Shown: in pieces, positions 17,658 to 26,934 of the stretch
How positions within the stretch are numbered: position 1 is the first letter of the stretch
How the letters are laid out: each line of letters begins with the position of its first letter
DNA from: Natronogracilivirga saccharolytica
GTDB taxonomy: Bacteria; Bacteroidota; Rhodothermia; Balneolales; Natronogracilivirgulaceae
Length of the DNA: 64,000 bases
Direction of reading: 5' to 3'
Assembly: GCF_017921895.1 (NCBI RefSeq)
Contig: NZ_JAFIDN010000003.1
Coordinates: 310,001 to 374,000 of the forward strand
The notes under the pieces: model-generated
Database searches by the model: none
What the model was told of the DNA's origin: nothing
What the model saw: only the letters and a program-made list of their open reading frames with translations
Position numbers and translations under genes: made by a program

Positions 17658-18683
17658 ATGAAAAGCCTGATTTTGTTTTTTTCTGTATTGCTGCTTGGCT
17701 ATATATCAGCTCAGGCAGAGGACAGAAGCGAGCCTGTTGCCGAAATGCTCAATGAGAAACTCAAGTCGGAAGCGTTCAGCCTTGGAATTCTGATCCAGGC
17801 CCAGGGGGCGTACTCATTCGAAAATACGGATTTTAACGGGGGCCGGGCATGGGACCTTGGCTCCACACGTATTGATTTTCGTGGTACCGTAGACAGAAAC
17901 TTCCAGTATCGCGTACGGGTCTACTTCCTGAGCCAGCAGCAGAATATTGACGCCCGTGTCGGGTATCGTTTTTCAGACAACTTCAGAGTCATCGCCGGAG
18001 CGTTCAAGCCATATCTGAGCCGAGACCTGGATCCGAGTCCGGCAAATCTGGATATGGTCCGCCGCGCCCGCCTTGTCGGTGCCATGATGAACACACTGGA
18101 AATCGGATTTTCAGCACTCGGCAATATCGGAAACTTCAAGTACCGCCTTGGAATGTATAACGGAAAGGGAGCAGCCGATATCGCCGAACAGAACGACAAC
18201 AGATTTCTTCACACCTCCCGGTTTGCCTATGAGCTGGAACCGGCGGACGGACACCATATCGAACTGGGTGTGAATGGTGCCATAAACAGATCACTGGACG
18301 AACCTGTCGGAAATACCGGGCTCACATCGGTTTCCGACCGGGTGCTTTACGGCGGATATCTTGAATACGACAGCGACTTGCTGTTTGGAACTGCTGAATA
18401 TCTTCGCAGTGATTTTGATGCAGTGGAATTTGACGAACAACAGGAGAGTATAACCGGTTTTTACACCACACTGGGAGTGAAAATGGATCCCAGAAATGAA
18501 CTGCTTGTAAGATGGGATCACCTGTCTCTTGACCTGTCCGATGACGAGTCAGACCGGATATTGCTGGGATGGAACTACTATCCGACCAGCCTGATCAGCT
18601 TCCGTTTCAACGCCCTTGCCGAATTCCGGGCAGATGAGAGTGCACAATTCGGGCTGACCGGCGTATTTCAGTACCACTTCTGA
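17658..18683 (+). CDS. OprO/OprP-like outer-membrane porin
   Basis: A 341-residue outer-membrane beta-barrel related to the phosphate-selective porin (OprO/OprP, PF07396) family. I choose the ATG opening MKSLILFFSVLLLGYISAQA, a clear signal peptide. The frame is open upstream but gives no sensible N-terminus. The mature part has alternating aromatic strands, FDFRGTVDRNFQYRVRVYF-type segments and AGAFKPYLSRDLDP, and it ends with a terminal Phe (FQYHF), the usual barrel-assembly signal. The family often takes up phosphate or polyphosphate under starvation, but selectivity here is not provable. Upstream lies an unusual array of short repeats. It is probably monocistronic. Confidence 0.8.
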   Translation: MKSLILFFSVLLLGYISAQAEDRSEPVAEMLNEKLKSEAFSLGILIQAQGAYSFENTDFNGGRAWDLGSTRIDFRGTVDRNFQYRVRVYFLSQQQNIDARVGYRFSDNFRVIAGAFKPYLSRDLDPSPANLDMVRRARLVGAMMNTLEIGFSALGNIGNFKYRLGMYNGKGAADIAEQNDNRFLHTSRFAYELEPADGHHIELGVNGAINRSLDEPVGNTGLTSVSDRVLYGGYLEYDSDLLFGTAEYLRSDFDAVEFDEQQESITGFYTTLGVKMDPRNELLVRWDHLSLDLSDDESDRILLGWNYYPTSLISFRFNALAEFRADESAQFGLTGVFQYHF

Positions 18684-18814
18684 TCTGTTTTGCACTGCAA
18701 AAGGCAATGTTCACCCGGGCGGAAGGCCGGCTGTTATTGTACAATACGATCTGGTGGAAATTGGCGTTACTGGTTAATATGTAGAAGGTTATCAGAGACC
18801 AAACCCTGTAAGCC

Positions 18815-20092
18815 ATGAAAATCTCCAGCCTGACGCCATTGCTCACTGCCGTATTATTTTTGACATTTTTTTCCTGTGAAGTGATCGATTCCCAAAGCGA
18901 TGAAGGAGAGCCGGAAGTTTTCGAGCGCCGTGAGCTGCCGCGCGAACTCAGCAGTCCTGAACAGAAGCTTGTCAATGGGTCGGGAGCGTTCGGATTTGAG
19001 CTCTTGAACCGTATCACGGACTCCGATTCAGGCGAAAACCATTTTGTTTCCCCCTTAAGCATCGCCCTGGCTTACGGAATGCTGCTCAATGGCGCCGAAG
19101 GTGAAACATTTGACCAGATCCGCGAAGTACTGGGCTTTGATGAGCTGGACCGGAATGAAATCAATGAAGCAGCGTATAATCTGATTGCCCTGCTGCAGGA
19201 ATTTGATGATCAGGTCATATTCAACATTGCCAACTCTGTCTGGTACCGGGATACATTCGACGTTGAACCCGGGTTTCTGAGCACAAACCAGGAATTCTAT
19301 AATGCCATCGTTGAAAAAACCGATTTCAGCGATCCGGCAACCGTTGACAAGATCAACTCATGGGTGGAGGACAAGACCGAAGGACTGATTGACTCCATCG
19401 TTGAGGAGCCAATCGACCCGCTGACCGTTATGTATCTGATCAACGCCATCTATTTCAACGGTGACTGGACCCATCCCTTTGATCCGGAATTAACCAGCAC
19501 AAAACCATTCTTCCTTGCCGACGGTACCGAGTCTGAGGCAGAAATGATGCACCTGGAGGCGACCGAAAATATGGAGCACTTTGCCGGAGAAGACTATCAG
19601 GCGGTGAATCTTCACTATGGCGATGCCGGATTTGTTATGACACTGGTGCTTCCCGATCCGGGAATCGATGTGGAAGAGTGGCTGAAGCAGACCGACTGGG
19701 AGGAGTGGAAGCAACTTACCGGCTCATTCAACAAAGTAACCCTTGAGCTGGAAATGCCGAAATTTGAGAAAGAGTATGAAGTGGACGACTTCCCCGAACT
19801 GCTTGAATCCATGGGCATGGTTGATGCATTTGATCCGTCACTTTCCGACTTCAGCCTGATCAACCCCGATCAGGAGGATTTACATGTCAGTGATTCCCGG
19901 CACAAGACGTTTATCAGTCTGGATGAAGAGGGCACGGAAGCGGCAGCGGTAACTTCTGTCGAAATATCCAGAACCAGTGTGCCACAGCATGTGGAGATTC
20001 GGTTCGATCGTCCGTTTTTTTACATGATCCGCGAGGTTGAGTCCAATACGCCGCTCTTCATGGGGATAATGAACGACCCGGCTGACACGTAA
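18815..20092 (+). CDS. Serpin-type protease inhibitor lipoprotein
   Basis: A 425-residue serpin, a suicide inhibitor of serine or cysteine proteases. The N-terminus is a lipoprotein signal with lipobox LTFFSC (Cys21), so the inhibitor is membrane-anchored outside the cytoplasm. Core serpin signatures are FVSPLSIALAYGMLLNGAEG, the NAIYFNGDW segment, and the C-terminal IRFDRPFFYMI ... NTPLFMGIMNDP. The reactive-centre hinge EEGTEAAAVTS (about residues 370-380) has the small residues needed for loop insertion, so inhibition is likely. Counting from the hinge puts P1-P1' near SRTSV, with Thr or the adjacent Arg at P1. It probably protects against self or predatory proteases. Confidence 0.93.
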   Translation: MKISSLTPLLTAVLFLTFFSCEVIDSQSDEGEPEVFERRELPRELSSPEQKLVNGSGAFGFELLNRITDSDSGENHFVSPLSIALAYGMLLNGAEGETFDQIREVLGFDELDRNEINEAAYNLIALLQEFDDQVIFNIANSVWYRDTFDVEPGFLSTNQEFYNAIVEKTDFSDPATVDKINSWVEDKTEGLIDSIVEEPIDPLTVMYLINAIYFNGDWTHPFDPELTSTKPFFLADGTESEAEMMHLEATENMEHFAGEDYQAVNLHYGDAGFVMTLVLPDPGIDVEEWLKQTDWEEWKQLTGSFNKVTLELEMPKFEKEYEVDDFPELLESMGMVDAFDPSLSDFSLINPDQEDLHVSDSRHKTFISLDEEGTEAAAVTSVEISRTSVPQHVEIRFDRPFFYMIREVESNTPLFMGIMNDPADT

Positions 20093-20225
20093 GTACGGGA
20101 ACCCGGAAGATCTCTCCTGATTTGCGGACATTTTGATGTGACTGAAACTTGTCAGGATCAGGATTCGGAAACGATACACAACCCGGCCGCATACGGTTTC
20201 TGAATTATAATGATGCATCCGGCGA

Positions 20226-21644
20226 TTACCCCGAATCCGATGCTTTCTGCTCCTCAGTTACCTCATCTTTGTCTGCATTGTTCAAATACCGCCAGCCGGT
20301 CAGCAGCATAATCAGATAAAAGAGCAGTGCCATCATGATCACAAAAAAACCGCGGTTCGGATCATCAAAATAGTAGACCGGCGCATTGACGAGAATCAGC
20401 ACGGGGAATCCCAGAATCAGAGCAAATCCCGAGCCGTAAACAAGATTGAAACTGGCCGGCGACTTCATACCGGAGTCCAGAATGCGAAGCAACAGAAGTC
20501 CGGACTGTATCGTACCTGTCATATTTCCAAAAACCGAAGCAAATCGTTCAAGCCGGTAGGTCCGGAACGCGTGATACATCAGGCGGCGCACAACCCACCA
20601 TGTCGCAAGCGCCACTGTTACAGATATAAGAAGCAGGGGGATCCAGTATGTCATGACAACGGCAAGACTGATCGCCGCGACCGATGCAACAATCATGAAA
20701 TCCATGAAAAGATTTGACACGCGGGTCATGGTAATGTCGTCTATAACATCCGCCACACCAGCATAATCCAGTACTTTGCGAACAGACAAGGCCAGGATGG
20801 ATGCGATCACAAAATGGAAAGACCAGAGTGTATGTACTTCCTGTTCGGCACCGGCGAAGGTCATCCCCGCTTCAATCACCCTGAGCAAGCCGTATGTTAT
20901 AATATACACCACTCCGACAAGTCCAAGATGGAGGCTTAGTGATTCAATAATCTCGGGAGAAGTGGTTTGTTTTCCTCCGGATGGACGCTCTGACCGGGGT
21001 ATGGTGCCCTTCCGAAGCTCATCACTCAGTTCATGCCCGGCATCCAGAAACGCAGCCTCCCCGCGTCTGATGCCCCGCCGGATCAGCCAGATTCCGACAG
21101 TGTATGCCACAAGAAACCCGGCCGCGGCGAACGTCAGTCCCACCACGCCACCCGACTCAAATCCGTACTGCTCCCAGTTTTGTCCGAACGTGTACGCCAC
21201 TCCGGGGTTCATTCCGAAAGCGAGAGGCGGCAGCAGTCCGATCCCGGCAAACAGATCAGGCATGAACAGATATATCAGCGCAAAAGCTATGGCAAGTCCG
21301 ATAAGTGCCTGGATCAGATAGGTGATAATGAAGACTGTTCCTGTTTTAACGGAGCTGATTCCCAGTTTTTTCTGGGGTGTCCGCAGGGCAAGCGCGATGA
21401 ACAGCAGGGCAAGCAAATGATAAACATAGGTTCCAAGTCTGTCGGTGGACAGCGGGATGAGATCCAGGCCGTTGGCTCCGGCAGCCAACCCGATCGCCCC
21501 GGCGATCAGGTTCGCAGGAATGAGATTACGCTGAAAAAGTGCGATTTTGTTCCGGAGCAGTATCGCCAGACAAAGCAGCAGCCCGATCCAGGCAAAGTCG
21601 ATAAAAAAATCACCAGCCGTGATGTCAAGATTCCAGGATGGCAT
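20226..21644 (-). CDS. GltS-like sodium:glutamate symporter family protein
   Basis: A 472-residue inner-membrane protein with about 12 hydrophobic segments. It shares the Glt_symporter (PF03616) pattern: PPLAFGMNPGVAYTFGQ in the first half and FGNMTGTIQSGLLLLRILD in the second, the paired signature loops of the GltS fold. A soluble loop of about 40 residues (residues 190-230) splits the halves. Family members import glutamate with sodium, but this is a longer, divergent branch, so the substrate is open. Its ATG overlaps the stop of the upstream acyltransferase by one base (TGATG), so translation is coupled. The last residues are hydrophilic (TEEQKASDSG). Confidence 0.8.
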   Translation of the reverse strand: MPSWNLDITAGDFFIDFAWIGLLLCLAILLRNKIALFQRNLIPANLIAGAIGLAAGANGLDLIPLSTDRLGTYVYHLLALLFIALALRTPQKKLGISSVKTGTVFIITYLIQALIGLAIAFALIYLFMPDLFAGIGLLPPLAFGMNPGVAYTFGQNWEQYGFESGGVVGLTFAAAGFLVAYTVGIWLIRRGIRRGEAAFLDAGHELSDELRKGTIPRSERPSGGKQTTSPEIIESLSLHLGLVGVVYIITYGLLRVIEAGMTFAGAEQEVHTLWSFHFVIASILALSVRKVLDYAGVADVIDDITMTRVSNLFMDFMIVASVAAISLAVVMTYWIPLLLISVTVALATWWVVRRLMYHAFRTYRLERFASVFGNMTGTIQSGLLLLRILDSGMKSPASFNLVYGSGFALILGFPVLILVNAPVYYFDDPNRGFFVIMMALLFYLIMLLTGWRYLNNADKDEVTEEQKASDSG

Positions 21645-22849
21645 CAGAACACCCCCTCATGTGTTTTCACCGCCTGCTCGCCTGATTGCAGCCGCCGGAT
21701 ATACAACTGCCATTGCAAGGCGCTGCGTTTGCCAAGGGTGATCAGAAATGTATCACCGGACGTAGTCAGCATCAGTTTGTGATTCTTTTCGATGGATATG
21801 AACTGTATGTCCTCAACCGGCAGACGTCTGCGGTCTGATCCCCACCTGATTTCAATGTGTGAGGTGGTCAGGCGAATATGGGCGTGCCGGGGATTTTGCA
21901 ACCTGTGTTCATCTGATATTCGGTTGACTGTACAGGGAGTGTCAGGGATTACGATATTTCGGTAGTCCCTGTACAGCGGCATATCGTTTATCCGGTCAAA
22001 AATTTCCGTTACGTGAGCTTTGCGCCCGCTGCCGTCTTCAAGTTCAGAACAGGCATTCATCAGCAAGCGGAATTCCGGTGCCCTCCGGCTCAGCAGCTGT
22101 ATCCCGTCAGGGCTGTAAACCGCATTCTGCACGCCGGTTTCGGGACAGCGGTACAGGATGCGCTGAATGCCGGCTGCCGGTTTTCGGGCGGCATAGGGCA
22201 GCACCGGTTCAGGCGGATCATTTTCATCTATGGCAATGGCGTTATGGCACGCCCGCGAAAAAGAATCATAGTCATCAAAATGGCCGGGATGAAGGGGTGG
22301 CAGCCAGCGGATATCCATACGGTTTCGCCGGGGATGATCGGCCCATCGCGGCCAGGAAAGATAGGAGCCATGGATTTGAACAGGATGAACAGGGACGTTC
22401 ATCTTCCGGAAGAGTTTGATGGTGGCTTCAATCAGAGGCTTGGGCCGGCCATCCCACCGCCGGCCGCCTTCGGGAAAAATGAGGATCATCCTGTTCCGTT
22501 CAAGCATCTTCATCACACTGCGGATGACTTCCGGTTCGGGGACATATTTGCTTGTGGGTATGACACCGGCGCTGCTCATGAACAGCCTAGGCAGGGTCTT
22601 GAAAAACTGATATCGGGTCATGACACCGGTGGTCGGCTCCCCGGTCATCTCATAATTGATCAGAAACGGATCAAAGTTGCTGGAGTGATTGGCAAAGATA
22701 AAACACGGACCCGTAACAGGCATGTTTTCATGCTGAACTATCCGCGGATGATTGTAATACCGGACGACAGGACGTATCACGCTCCGCATGAAGCGGAAAG
22801 CCGGCATTGAAAATCCCCGTTCGTTTTGTCTTGGAAAAAATGATGCCAC
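21644..22849 (-). CDS. PlsC-like 1-acylglycerol-3-phosphate acyltransferase with extra C-terminal domain
   Basis: A 401-residue phospholipid or glycerolipid acyltransferase. The catalytic HX4D motif is in FANHSSNFDPFLINYE and the acceptor motif is IFPEGGRRWDGRPK, both in the first 150 residues, typical of PlsC. A later GSYLSWPRW segment also fits. Unlike ordinary PlsC (about 240 residues), about 160 more residues follow, including IRLTTSHIEIRWGSDRRRLPVEDIQF and a final helix (LQWQLYIRRL), a layout like a bacterial PH or GRAM domain. A second ATG 14 codons in is also plausible as start. Its stop overlaps the symporter start (TGATG), suggesting a membrane-related operon. Confidence 0.85.
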   Translation of the reverse strand: MASFFPRQNERGFSMPAFRFMRSVIRPVVRYYNHPRIVQHENMPVTGPCFIFANHSSNFDPFLINYEMTGEPTTGVMTRYQFFKTLPRLFMSSAGVIPTSKYVPEPEVIRSVMKMLERNRMILIFPEGGRRWDGRPKPLIEATIKLFRKMNVPVHPVQIHGSYLSWPRWADHPRRNRMDIRWLPPLHPGHFDDYDSFSRACHNAIAIDENDPPEPVLPYAARKPAAGIQRILYRCPETGVQNAVYSPDGIQLLSRRAPEFRLLMNACSELEDGSGRKAHVTEIFDRINDMPLYRDYRNIVIPDTPCTVNRISDEHRLQNPRHAHIRLTTSHIEIRWGSDRRRLPVEDIQFISIEKNHKLMLTTSGDTFLITLGKRSALQWQLYIRRLQSGEQAVKTHEGVF

Positions 22850-22975
22850 CGGAATAAAAATAACAGGTTGCTGAGCGGTTTACGGTTGTACCGGAATGAT
22901 ATCATGCCGCTGTGCGGTTTAATCAATTACCAGGTACAGCGTTAATTATACTTTTTTTTTCGTAGAAACTCCCGC

Positions 22976-23007
22976 TTGTCTTGGTAGAATAAAACTTGTT
23001 ACTTTTA
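22976..23007 (+). promoter_or_regulatory. Candidate Bacteroidota-type promoter for add
   Basis: TTG at 22976-22978, a 21 bp gap and TACTTTTA at 23000-23007 match the TTG / TAnnTTTG pattern with one mismatch. The start codon at 23041 would leave a leader of roughly 30 bases. A T-run at 22951-22960 lies just upstream. Confidence 0.3.
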
Positions 23008-23040
23008 ATACCCTTTCAATGTCAACAGAGCACCTTCGAA

Positions 23041-24045
23041 ATGAATGTTACTGCCCTTCCCAAAGTTGAGCTGCATCTCCATCTGGACTGTTCGCTGAGT
23101 TATGATGTCATTTCGAAGATCAATCCCTCGGTTACACCCGCTCAATTCAGAGATGCTTATGTGGCTCCTCCGAAATGTGCCAATCTGGCTGATTATCTCA
23201 CCAGGGCATTCCGGGCTGTGGAACTGATACAGACCGAAGATCATCTCCACCTGGCTACATCAGATCTGTTCGATCAGCTTAAGGCCGAGAATGTGATTTA
23301 TGCTGAGATTCGCTTTGGCCCATTGCTCCATACTGCCCGGGGACTTTCTTCATACAAAGTAGTAGAAACGGTCAATGATGCTGTAGAGGAGGGGATGCAG
23401 CGTACGGGTATCCGGGCCGGACTGATTTTGAGTACACTTCGTCATTACAACGAAGATCAAAGCATGGAGACGGCTGAACTTGCCGCACAGTTTCTGAATA
23501 AAAATGCAGCCGGGTTCGATATTGCCGCTGATGAAGCAGGGTATCCGATTGACAATCACATCAGTGCGTTTCGGTATGCAAGGAAAAACGGAATTCCGCG
23601 CACAGCACATGCCGGAGAGGCAAAAGGTCCTGAGAGTGTCTGGGAGACGCTGGAATATTTCCGGCCCGACCGGATAGGACACGGCGTCCGCAGTGCTGAA
23701 GACCCCGGCCTGATCGCTCATCTTTGTGAGAACAATATTCACCTTGAAGTTTGTCCGACCAGCAACATTCAGACCGATGTCTTCGACCGGATTGAGAATC
23801 ACTCGGCCGACAAAATGTATCAGTCCGGGGTGTCAATGAGTATCAACACGGACAACAGAACGGTCTCCAATGTCACACTGGAGGAAGAGTACCAGGTCAT
23901 GAGATCACATTTCGGGTGGGGTCTGGAGCACATCCGGCGGTGCAATCTGGAAGCTGTTCATCATGCATTTACAACTCCGGAAATCAAAGCGGAGCTGCAA
24001 AGCACCATTGAGCAGGCCTATCCAGTGGCTGACGAATCAGCCTGA
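23041..24045 (+). CDS. add: Adenosine deaminase
   Basis: This enzyme deaminates adenosine (or 2'-deoxyadenosine) to inosine in purine salvage, in the cytoplasm, with a zinc ion. I take the ATG at 23041 (MNVTALPKVELHLHLDC, 334 residues); 15 earlier codons are open but lack family similarity. The metal motif HLH (12-14), the catalytic HAGEAKGPESVWETL with Glu, RIGHGVRSAEDP, CPTSNIQT and INTDNRTVSNVTLEEEY with the metal-binding Asp are all present. The NTDNRTVS form rather than TDDP is a known variant. Related adenine or aminofutalosine deaminases cannot be fully excluded. It is convergent with the isoaspartyl peptidase gene, with 6 bp between the stops. Confidence 0.9.
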   Translation: MNVTALPKVELHLHLDCSLSYDVISKINPSVTPAQFRDAYVAPPKCANLADYLTRAFRAVELIQTEDHLHLATSDLFDQLKAENVIYAEIRFGPLLHTARGLSSYKVVETVNDAVEEGMQRTGIRAGLILSTLRHYNEDQSMETAELAAQFLNKNAAGFDIAADEAGYPIDNHISAFRYARKNGIPRTAHAGEAKGPESVWETLEYFRPDRIGHGVRSAEDPGLIAHLCENNIHLEVCPTSNIQTDVFDRIENHSADKMYQSGVSMSINTDNRTVSNVTLEEEYQVMRSHFGWGLEHIRRCNLEAVHHAFTTPEIKAELQSTIEQAYPVADESA

Positions 24046-24051
24046 GTACAT

Positions 24052-25107
24052 CTATTCCCAGATGGCAACTTCAAACAAACCTCCGGAATCAGCGGCTCCG
24101 CGGAACATGCCGGGTGAACTGAATTCCATAACAATATTTCCGTTTTTATCAATGGCTATGATGCCCCCGTCACCCTCCTCCAGCTTTTCCCGGATCACAA
24201 TACGGGAGGCTTCTTCCAGCGATGCCCCCTGATACTCCATGATGGCGCAAACCTGATAGGCGACCGCATTTCTGATAAACTTTTCCCCGTGTCCGGTTGC
24301 GGAAACGGCACAGCTGTTGTTGTCGGCATAGGTTCCGGCCGCAATGACAGGAGAATCGCCTATGCGGCCCGGTTTCTTGTTGGTCATACCGCCGGTAGAT
24401 GTTCCGGCTGCAAGGTTTCCGTCGCGGTCCAGCGCCGCTACTCCGACCGTACTGAATTTGTCTTTTTGGTCGTCACTGTGATCAAGAATGACGGAAGCCT
24501 GCTCTCTTGCATTTCTGAGCTGTTCCCTGCGCCGATCGGTACTGAAATAGCTGTTCTCAACCCGTTCCACATCGGTTTCATCGGCAAAAAGCTCTGCTCC
24601 GTCGGCTGCAAACATGACGTGGCGGCTCTCCTCCATGACTTTCCTCGCAAGGGATATCGGGTTCCGGACGGTACGCACACCTGTGACCGCACCCGCATCC
24701 AGATCTCTGCCATCCATAATGGATGCATCCAGCTCATGGCGCTCTTCACTGGTGAAAACCGCACCTTTGCCGGCATTGAACCGCTCATCATCCTCAAGAA
24801 TTCGGATGACCTGTTCTACGGCATCCAGACTGCTCCCGCCGTTATCGAGCAGATCCCGGCCGGTCTCAAGCGCCTTTTCCAGTGATGCCAGGTAGCCGTC
24901 TCTGACGTCCGGGTCGATGTCGCGGTCAATAACTCCGGCGCCGCCATGCAGAACAATGGCAAAGTCTTTGCGTTCCATATCTGTTGCGTATTCGTCGTTA
25001 TCGTTTGATGAGTTGCAGCCGGTAAGTGACACAGCCAGAAAACAGACACATCCGGCAAGGATGGCCGGCAGAAACGGAATTCTGAAAGAAGAAGTATGTA
25101 CAGTCAT
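24052..25107 (-). CDS. Isoaspartyl peptidase/L-asparaginase lipoprotein
   Basis: A 351-residue Ntn hydrolase of the plant-type asparaginase (T2) family. It hydrolyses isoaspartyl dipeptides, which arise from protein damage, and asparagine. The precursor is self-cleaved in front of the Thr nucleophile, here Thr220 in FSTVGVAALDRDGNLAAGTSTGG. AIVLHGGAGVID near residue 50 and NPISLARKVMEES also match. The N-terminus is a lipoprotein signal (VSLTGC, Cys31), so it acts outside the cytoplasm, unlike E. coli IaaA. The final subunit would be about 132 residues. It is convergent with add. Confidence 0.93.
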   Translation of the reverse strand: MTVHTSSFRIPFLPAILAGCVCFLAVSLTGCNSSNDNDEYATDMERKDFAIVLHGGAGVIDRDIDPDVRDGYLASLEKALETGRDLLDNGGSSLDAVEQVIRILEDDERFNAGKGAVFTSEERHELDASIMDGRDLDAGAVTGVRTVRNPISLARKVMEESRHVMFAADGAELFADETDVERVENSYFSTDRRREQLRNAREQASVILDHSDDQKDKFSTVGVAALDRDGNLAAGTSTGGMTNKKPGRIGDSPVIAAGTYADNNSCAVSATGHGEKFIRNAVAYQVCAIMEYQGASLEEASRIVIREKLEEGDGGIIAIDKNGNIVMEFSSPGMFRGAADSGGLFEVAIWE

Positions 25108-25244
25108 GGTATATGGAGTTTATCAACGGGTTGTTTGACCGGAAATATAACATTGTCCGCAGAAATTTTGTAAGATATTGCCGTACAGGATATATTCTGT
25201 CAGCAACCTTTATCAGCAACAAAAATTTAAAACAACAGGGACAT

Positions 25245-26138
25245 ATGAAGGAACAGGACAACCGGACCATAAGCATGTTTTCACAAACCGGAAAAATAAG
25301 CAGTACATTCTCACTCCTGGCAGTTGGCTTGATGACGGTATGTCTGGCATTTGCGGCTGCCGGATTTACGAATAAAGCATCCGCAGAGACACAGGAAAAC
25401 AGCACTGTCTACCTCCAGATAGATTATTATGCGGTTCAGCCGGGACAGCAGCAGGACTTTGTCACACTTATGGATGAGCTATGGAAGCCGGTCCAGCAGA
25501 AACGCATGGAGCAGGGTGACATCACCGCATGGCATGTTTATGATGCGCTGGTAACCGGGTATACGGCAGACTATCAGTTTGTCACAATTACCACCACCGA
25601 TGATTTTTCGGCGCTGTACGGCGAACTTCAGGATGAGCTGGTTGCAGCGGTCCATACCGGTGATGATCCGGAAACGCTGAAAAAACAGATGTATGACGGT
25701 TTCACCAGGGTGAACAGCGAAATCTGGAGCATGGACGGTGCTGCTCTGCCGGAGGGGGCGTCCGGACCCGAAGGAAAATACATCACCAAGAATTACATGG
25801 ACGCCCGAGATGCTTCCGGTGAACACGAAGCGATGGAACTGGATTTCTGGAAGCCAATCCATTATGTTCGGATCGATCAGGATATTCTGAACAGCTGGGT
25901 GATGTATTCCATGGTCAAGCCCGGCGGTGCATCACGGGAATATACCTACAGCACCATAGATTACTATGATCGTCTTGGTGACATAGAAGGATCGGTGGGA
26001 ATGGAGCTGGCGCGAATAGCGCACCCCGATCTGACGGATGATGAGCTTTCCGATTATTTTGCCCGGACTAGTGAGTCGCGCACGGCCTACAAGACGGAAA
26101 TGTGGCGGGAAGTGGTTTCTGCCGGAAAGCCAAACTGA
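25245..26138 (+). CDS. Exported protein of unknown function with a duplicated ferredoxin-like unit
   Basis: I do not recognise a named family. The ATG at 25245 follows an AGGGA Shine-Dalgarno and gives 297 residues with a signal peptide (LLAVGLMTVCLAFAAAGF ... ASA). The mature protein contains two similar halves. One is LQIDYYAVQPGQ...ELWKPVQQ...ITAWHVYDAL, and the other is ITKNYMDARDAS...DFWKPIHY...LNSWVMYSMV. The shared spacing of a beta strand, a WKP helix end and a W-x-x-Y strand suggests a tandem ferredoxin-like (alpha-beta barrel) fold like NIPSNAP or ABM domains. No catalytic residues are evident. It is convergent with larB (49 bp gap). Confidence 0.75.
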   Translation: MKEQDNRTISMFSQTGKISSTFSLLAVGLMTVCLAFAAAGFTNKASAETQENSTVYLQIDYYAVQPGQQQDFVTLMDELWKPVQQKRMEQGDITAWHVYDALVTGYTADYQFVTITTTDDFSALYGELQDELVAAVHTGDDPETLKKQMYDGFTRVNSEIWSMDGAALPEGASGPEGKYITKNYMDARDASGEHEAMELDFWKPIHYVRIDQDILNSWVMYSMVKPGGASREYTYSTIDYYDRLGDIEGSVGMELARIAHPDLTDDELSDYFARTSESRTAYKTEMWREVVSAGKPN

Positions 26139-26187
26139 CCGGAGTTTTGACCGTTTCTCACTTATGCCCGGCGGACATCCGGTCTGT

Positions 26188-26934
26188 TCACAGCTTGTTG
26201 ATCATGCCAGCGAGATAGCCGGCCCCGAAACCGTTGTCAATGTTGACGACACTGACGCCGGCTGCACAGCTGGTCAGCATGCCAAGCAGGGCGGATAATC
26301 CCGAAAAATTGGCTCCGTACCCGATACTTGTGGGTACGGCTATCACCGGTTTGTCAACCAGTCCGCCAACCAGACTTGGGAGGGCACCTTCCATTCCTGC
26401 AACAACGACGACAACCCGGCACTTCCGGATATCATCAAGATTGTCATACAGTCTGTGCACTCCGGCAACGCCCACATCAAAAAATCGCTCTACACGGTTG
26501 TCAAAAATTTCTGCCGTAACGCAGGCTTCTTCGGCAACCGGTAGGTCTCCGGTACCGGCTGTGACTACAGCAATGGACTCAGCGGTTTTTTCCGCAGGTT
26601 TTTTGCGGATGGTCAGGCAGCGGGCCAGTTTGTGATATTGGATATCGGGTGAGAGGTCGCTGACGTACCCGGACACTTCCGGATCGACGCGTGTCGCCAG
26701 TATATTGCTCTCTTTGGAAATCATGAAGGAGATGATCTCACGCAGCTGTTCCGGTGTTTTACCCTGACCGAAAATTACTTCAGGATAGCCGGTCCGGATT
26801 TCCCTGTGATTGTCAATTTTGGCAAAGTCCAGATTTTTGTAGGTCAGATCGTCAAGATGCTCCATGGCCCGGTCGATATCCGTTGACCCCTCCTGAACAT
26901 CCTCCAGCAGTTTTTTCAGTTTTTTCTTATCCAT
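26188..26934 (-). CDS. larB: LarB, nicotinate adenine dinucleotide carboxylase
   Basis: LarB carboxylates and hydrolyses nicotinic acid adenine dinucleotide to pyridinium-3,5-biscarboxylic acid mononucleotide, the first step to the nickel-pincer nucleotide cofactor. The protein is about 248 residues; its C-terminal half has a PurE-like alpha/beta layout with SIAVVTAGTGDLPVAEEA, VVVVAGMEGALPSLVGGLVDKPVIAVPTSIGYG and DNGFGAGYLAG. I use the ATG at 26934, which overlaps the end of larE by 8 bp (ATGGATAA). An upstream TTG at 26949 is also in frame. It is the third gene of a larC-larE-larB group. Confidence 0.93.
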   Translation of the reverse strand: MDKKKLKKLLEDVQEGSTDIDRAMEHLDDLTYKNLDFAKIDNHREIRTGYPEVIFGQGKTPEQLREIISFMISKESNILATRVDPEVSGYVSDLSPDIQYHKLARCLTIRKKPAEKTAESIAVVTAGTGDLPVAEEACVTAEIFDNRVERFFDVGVAGVHRLYDNLDDIRKCRVVVVVAGMEGALPSLVGGLVDKPVIAVPTSIGYGANFSGLSALLGMLTSCAAGVSVVNIDNGFGAGYLAGMINKL

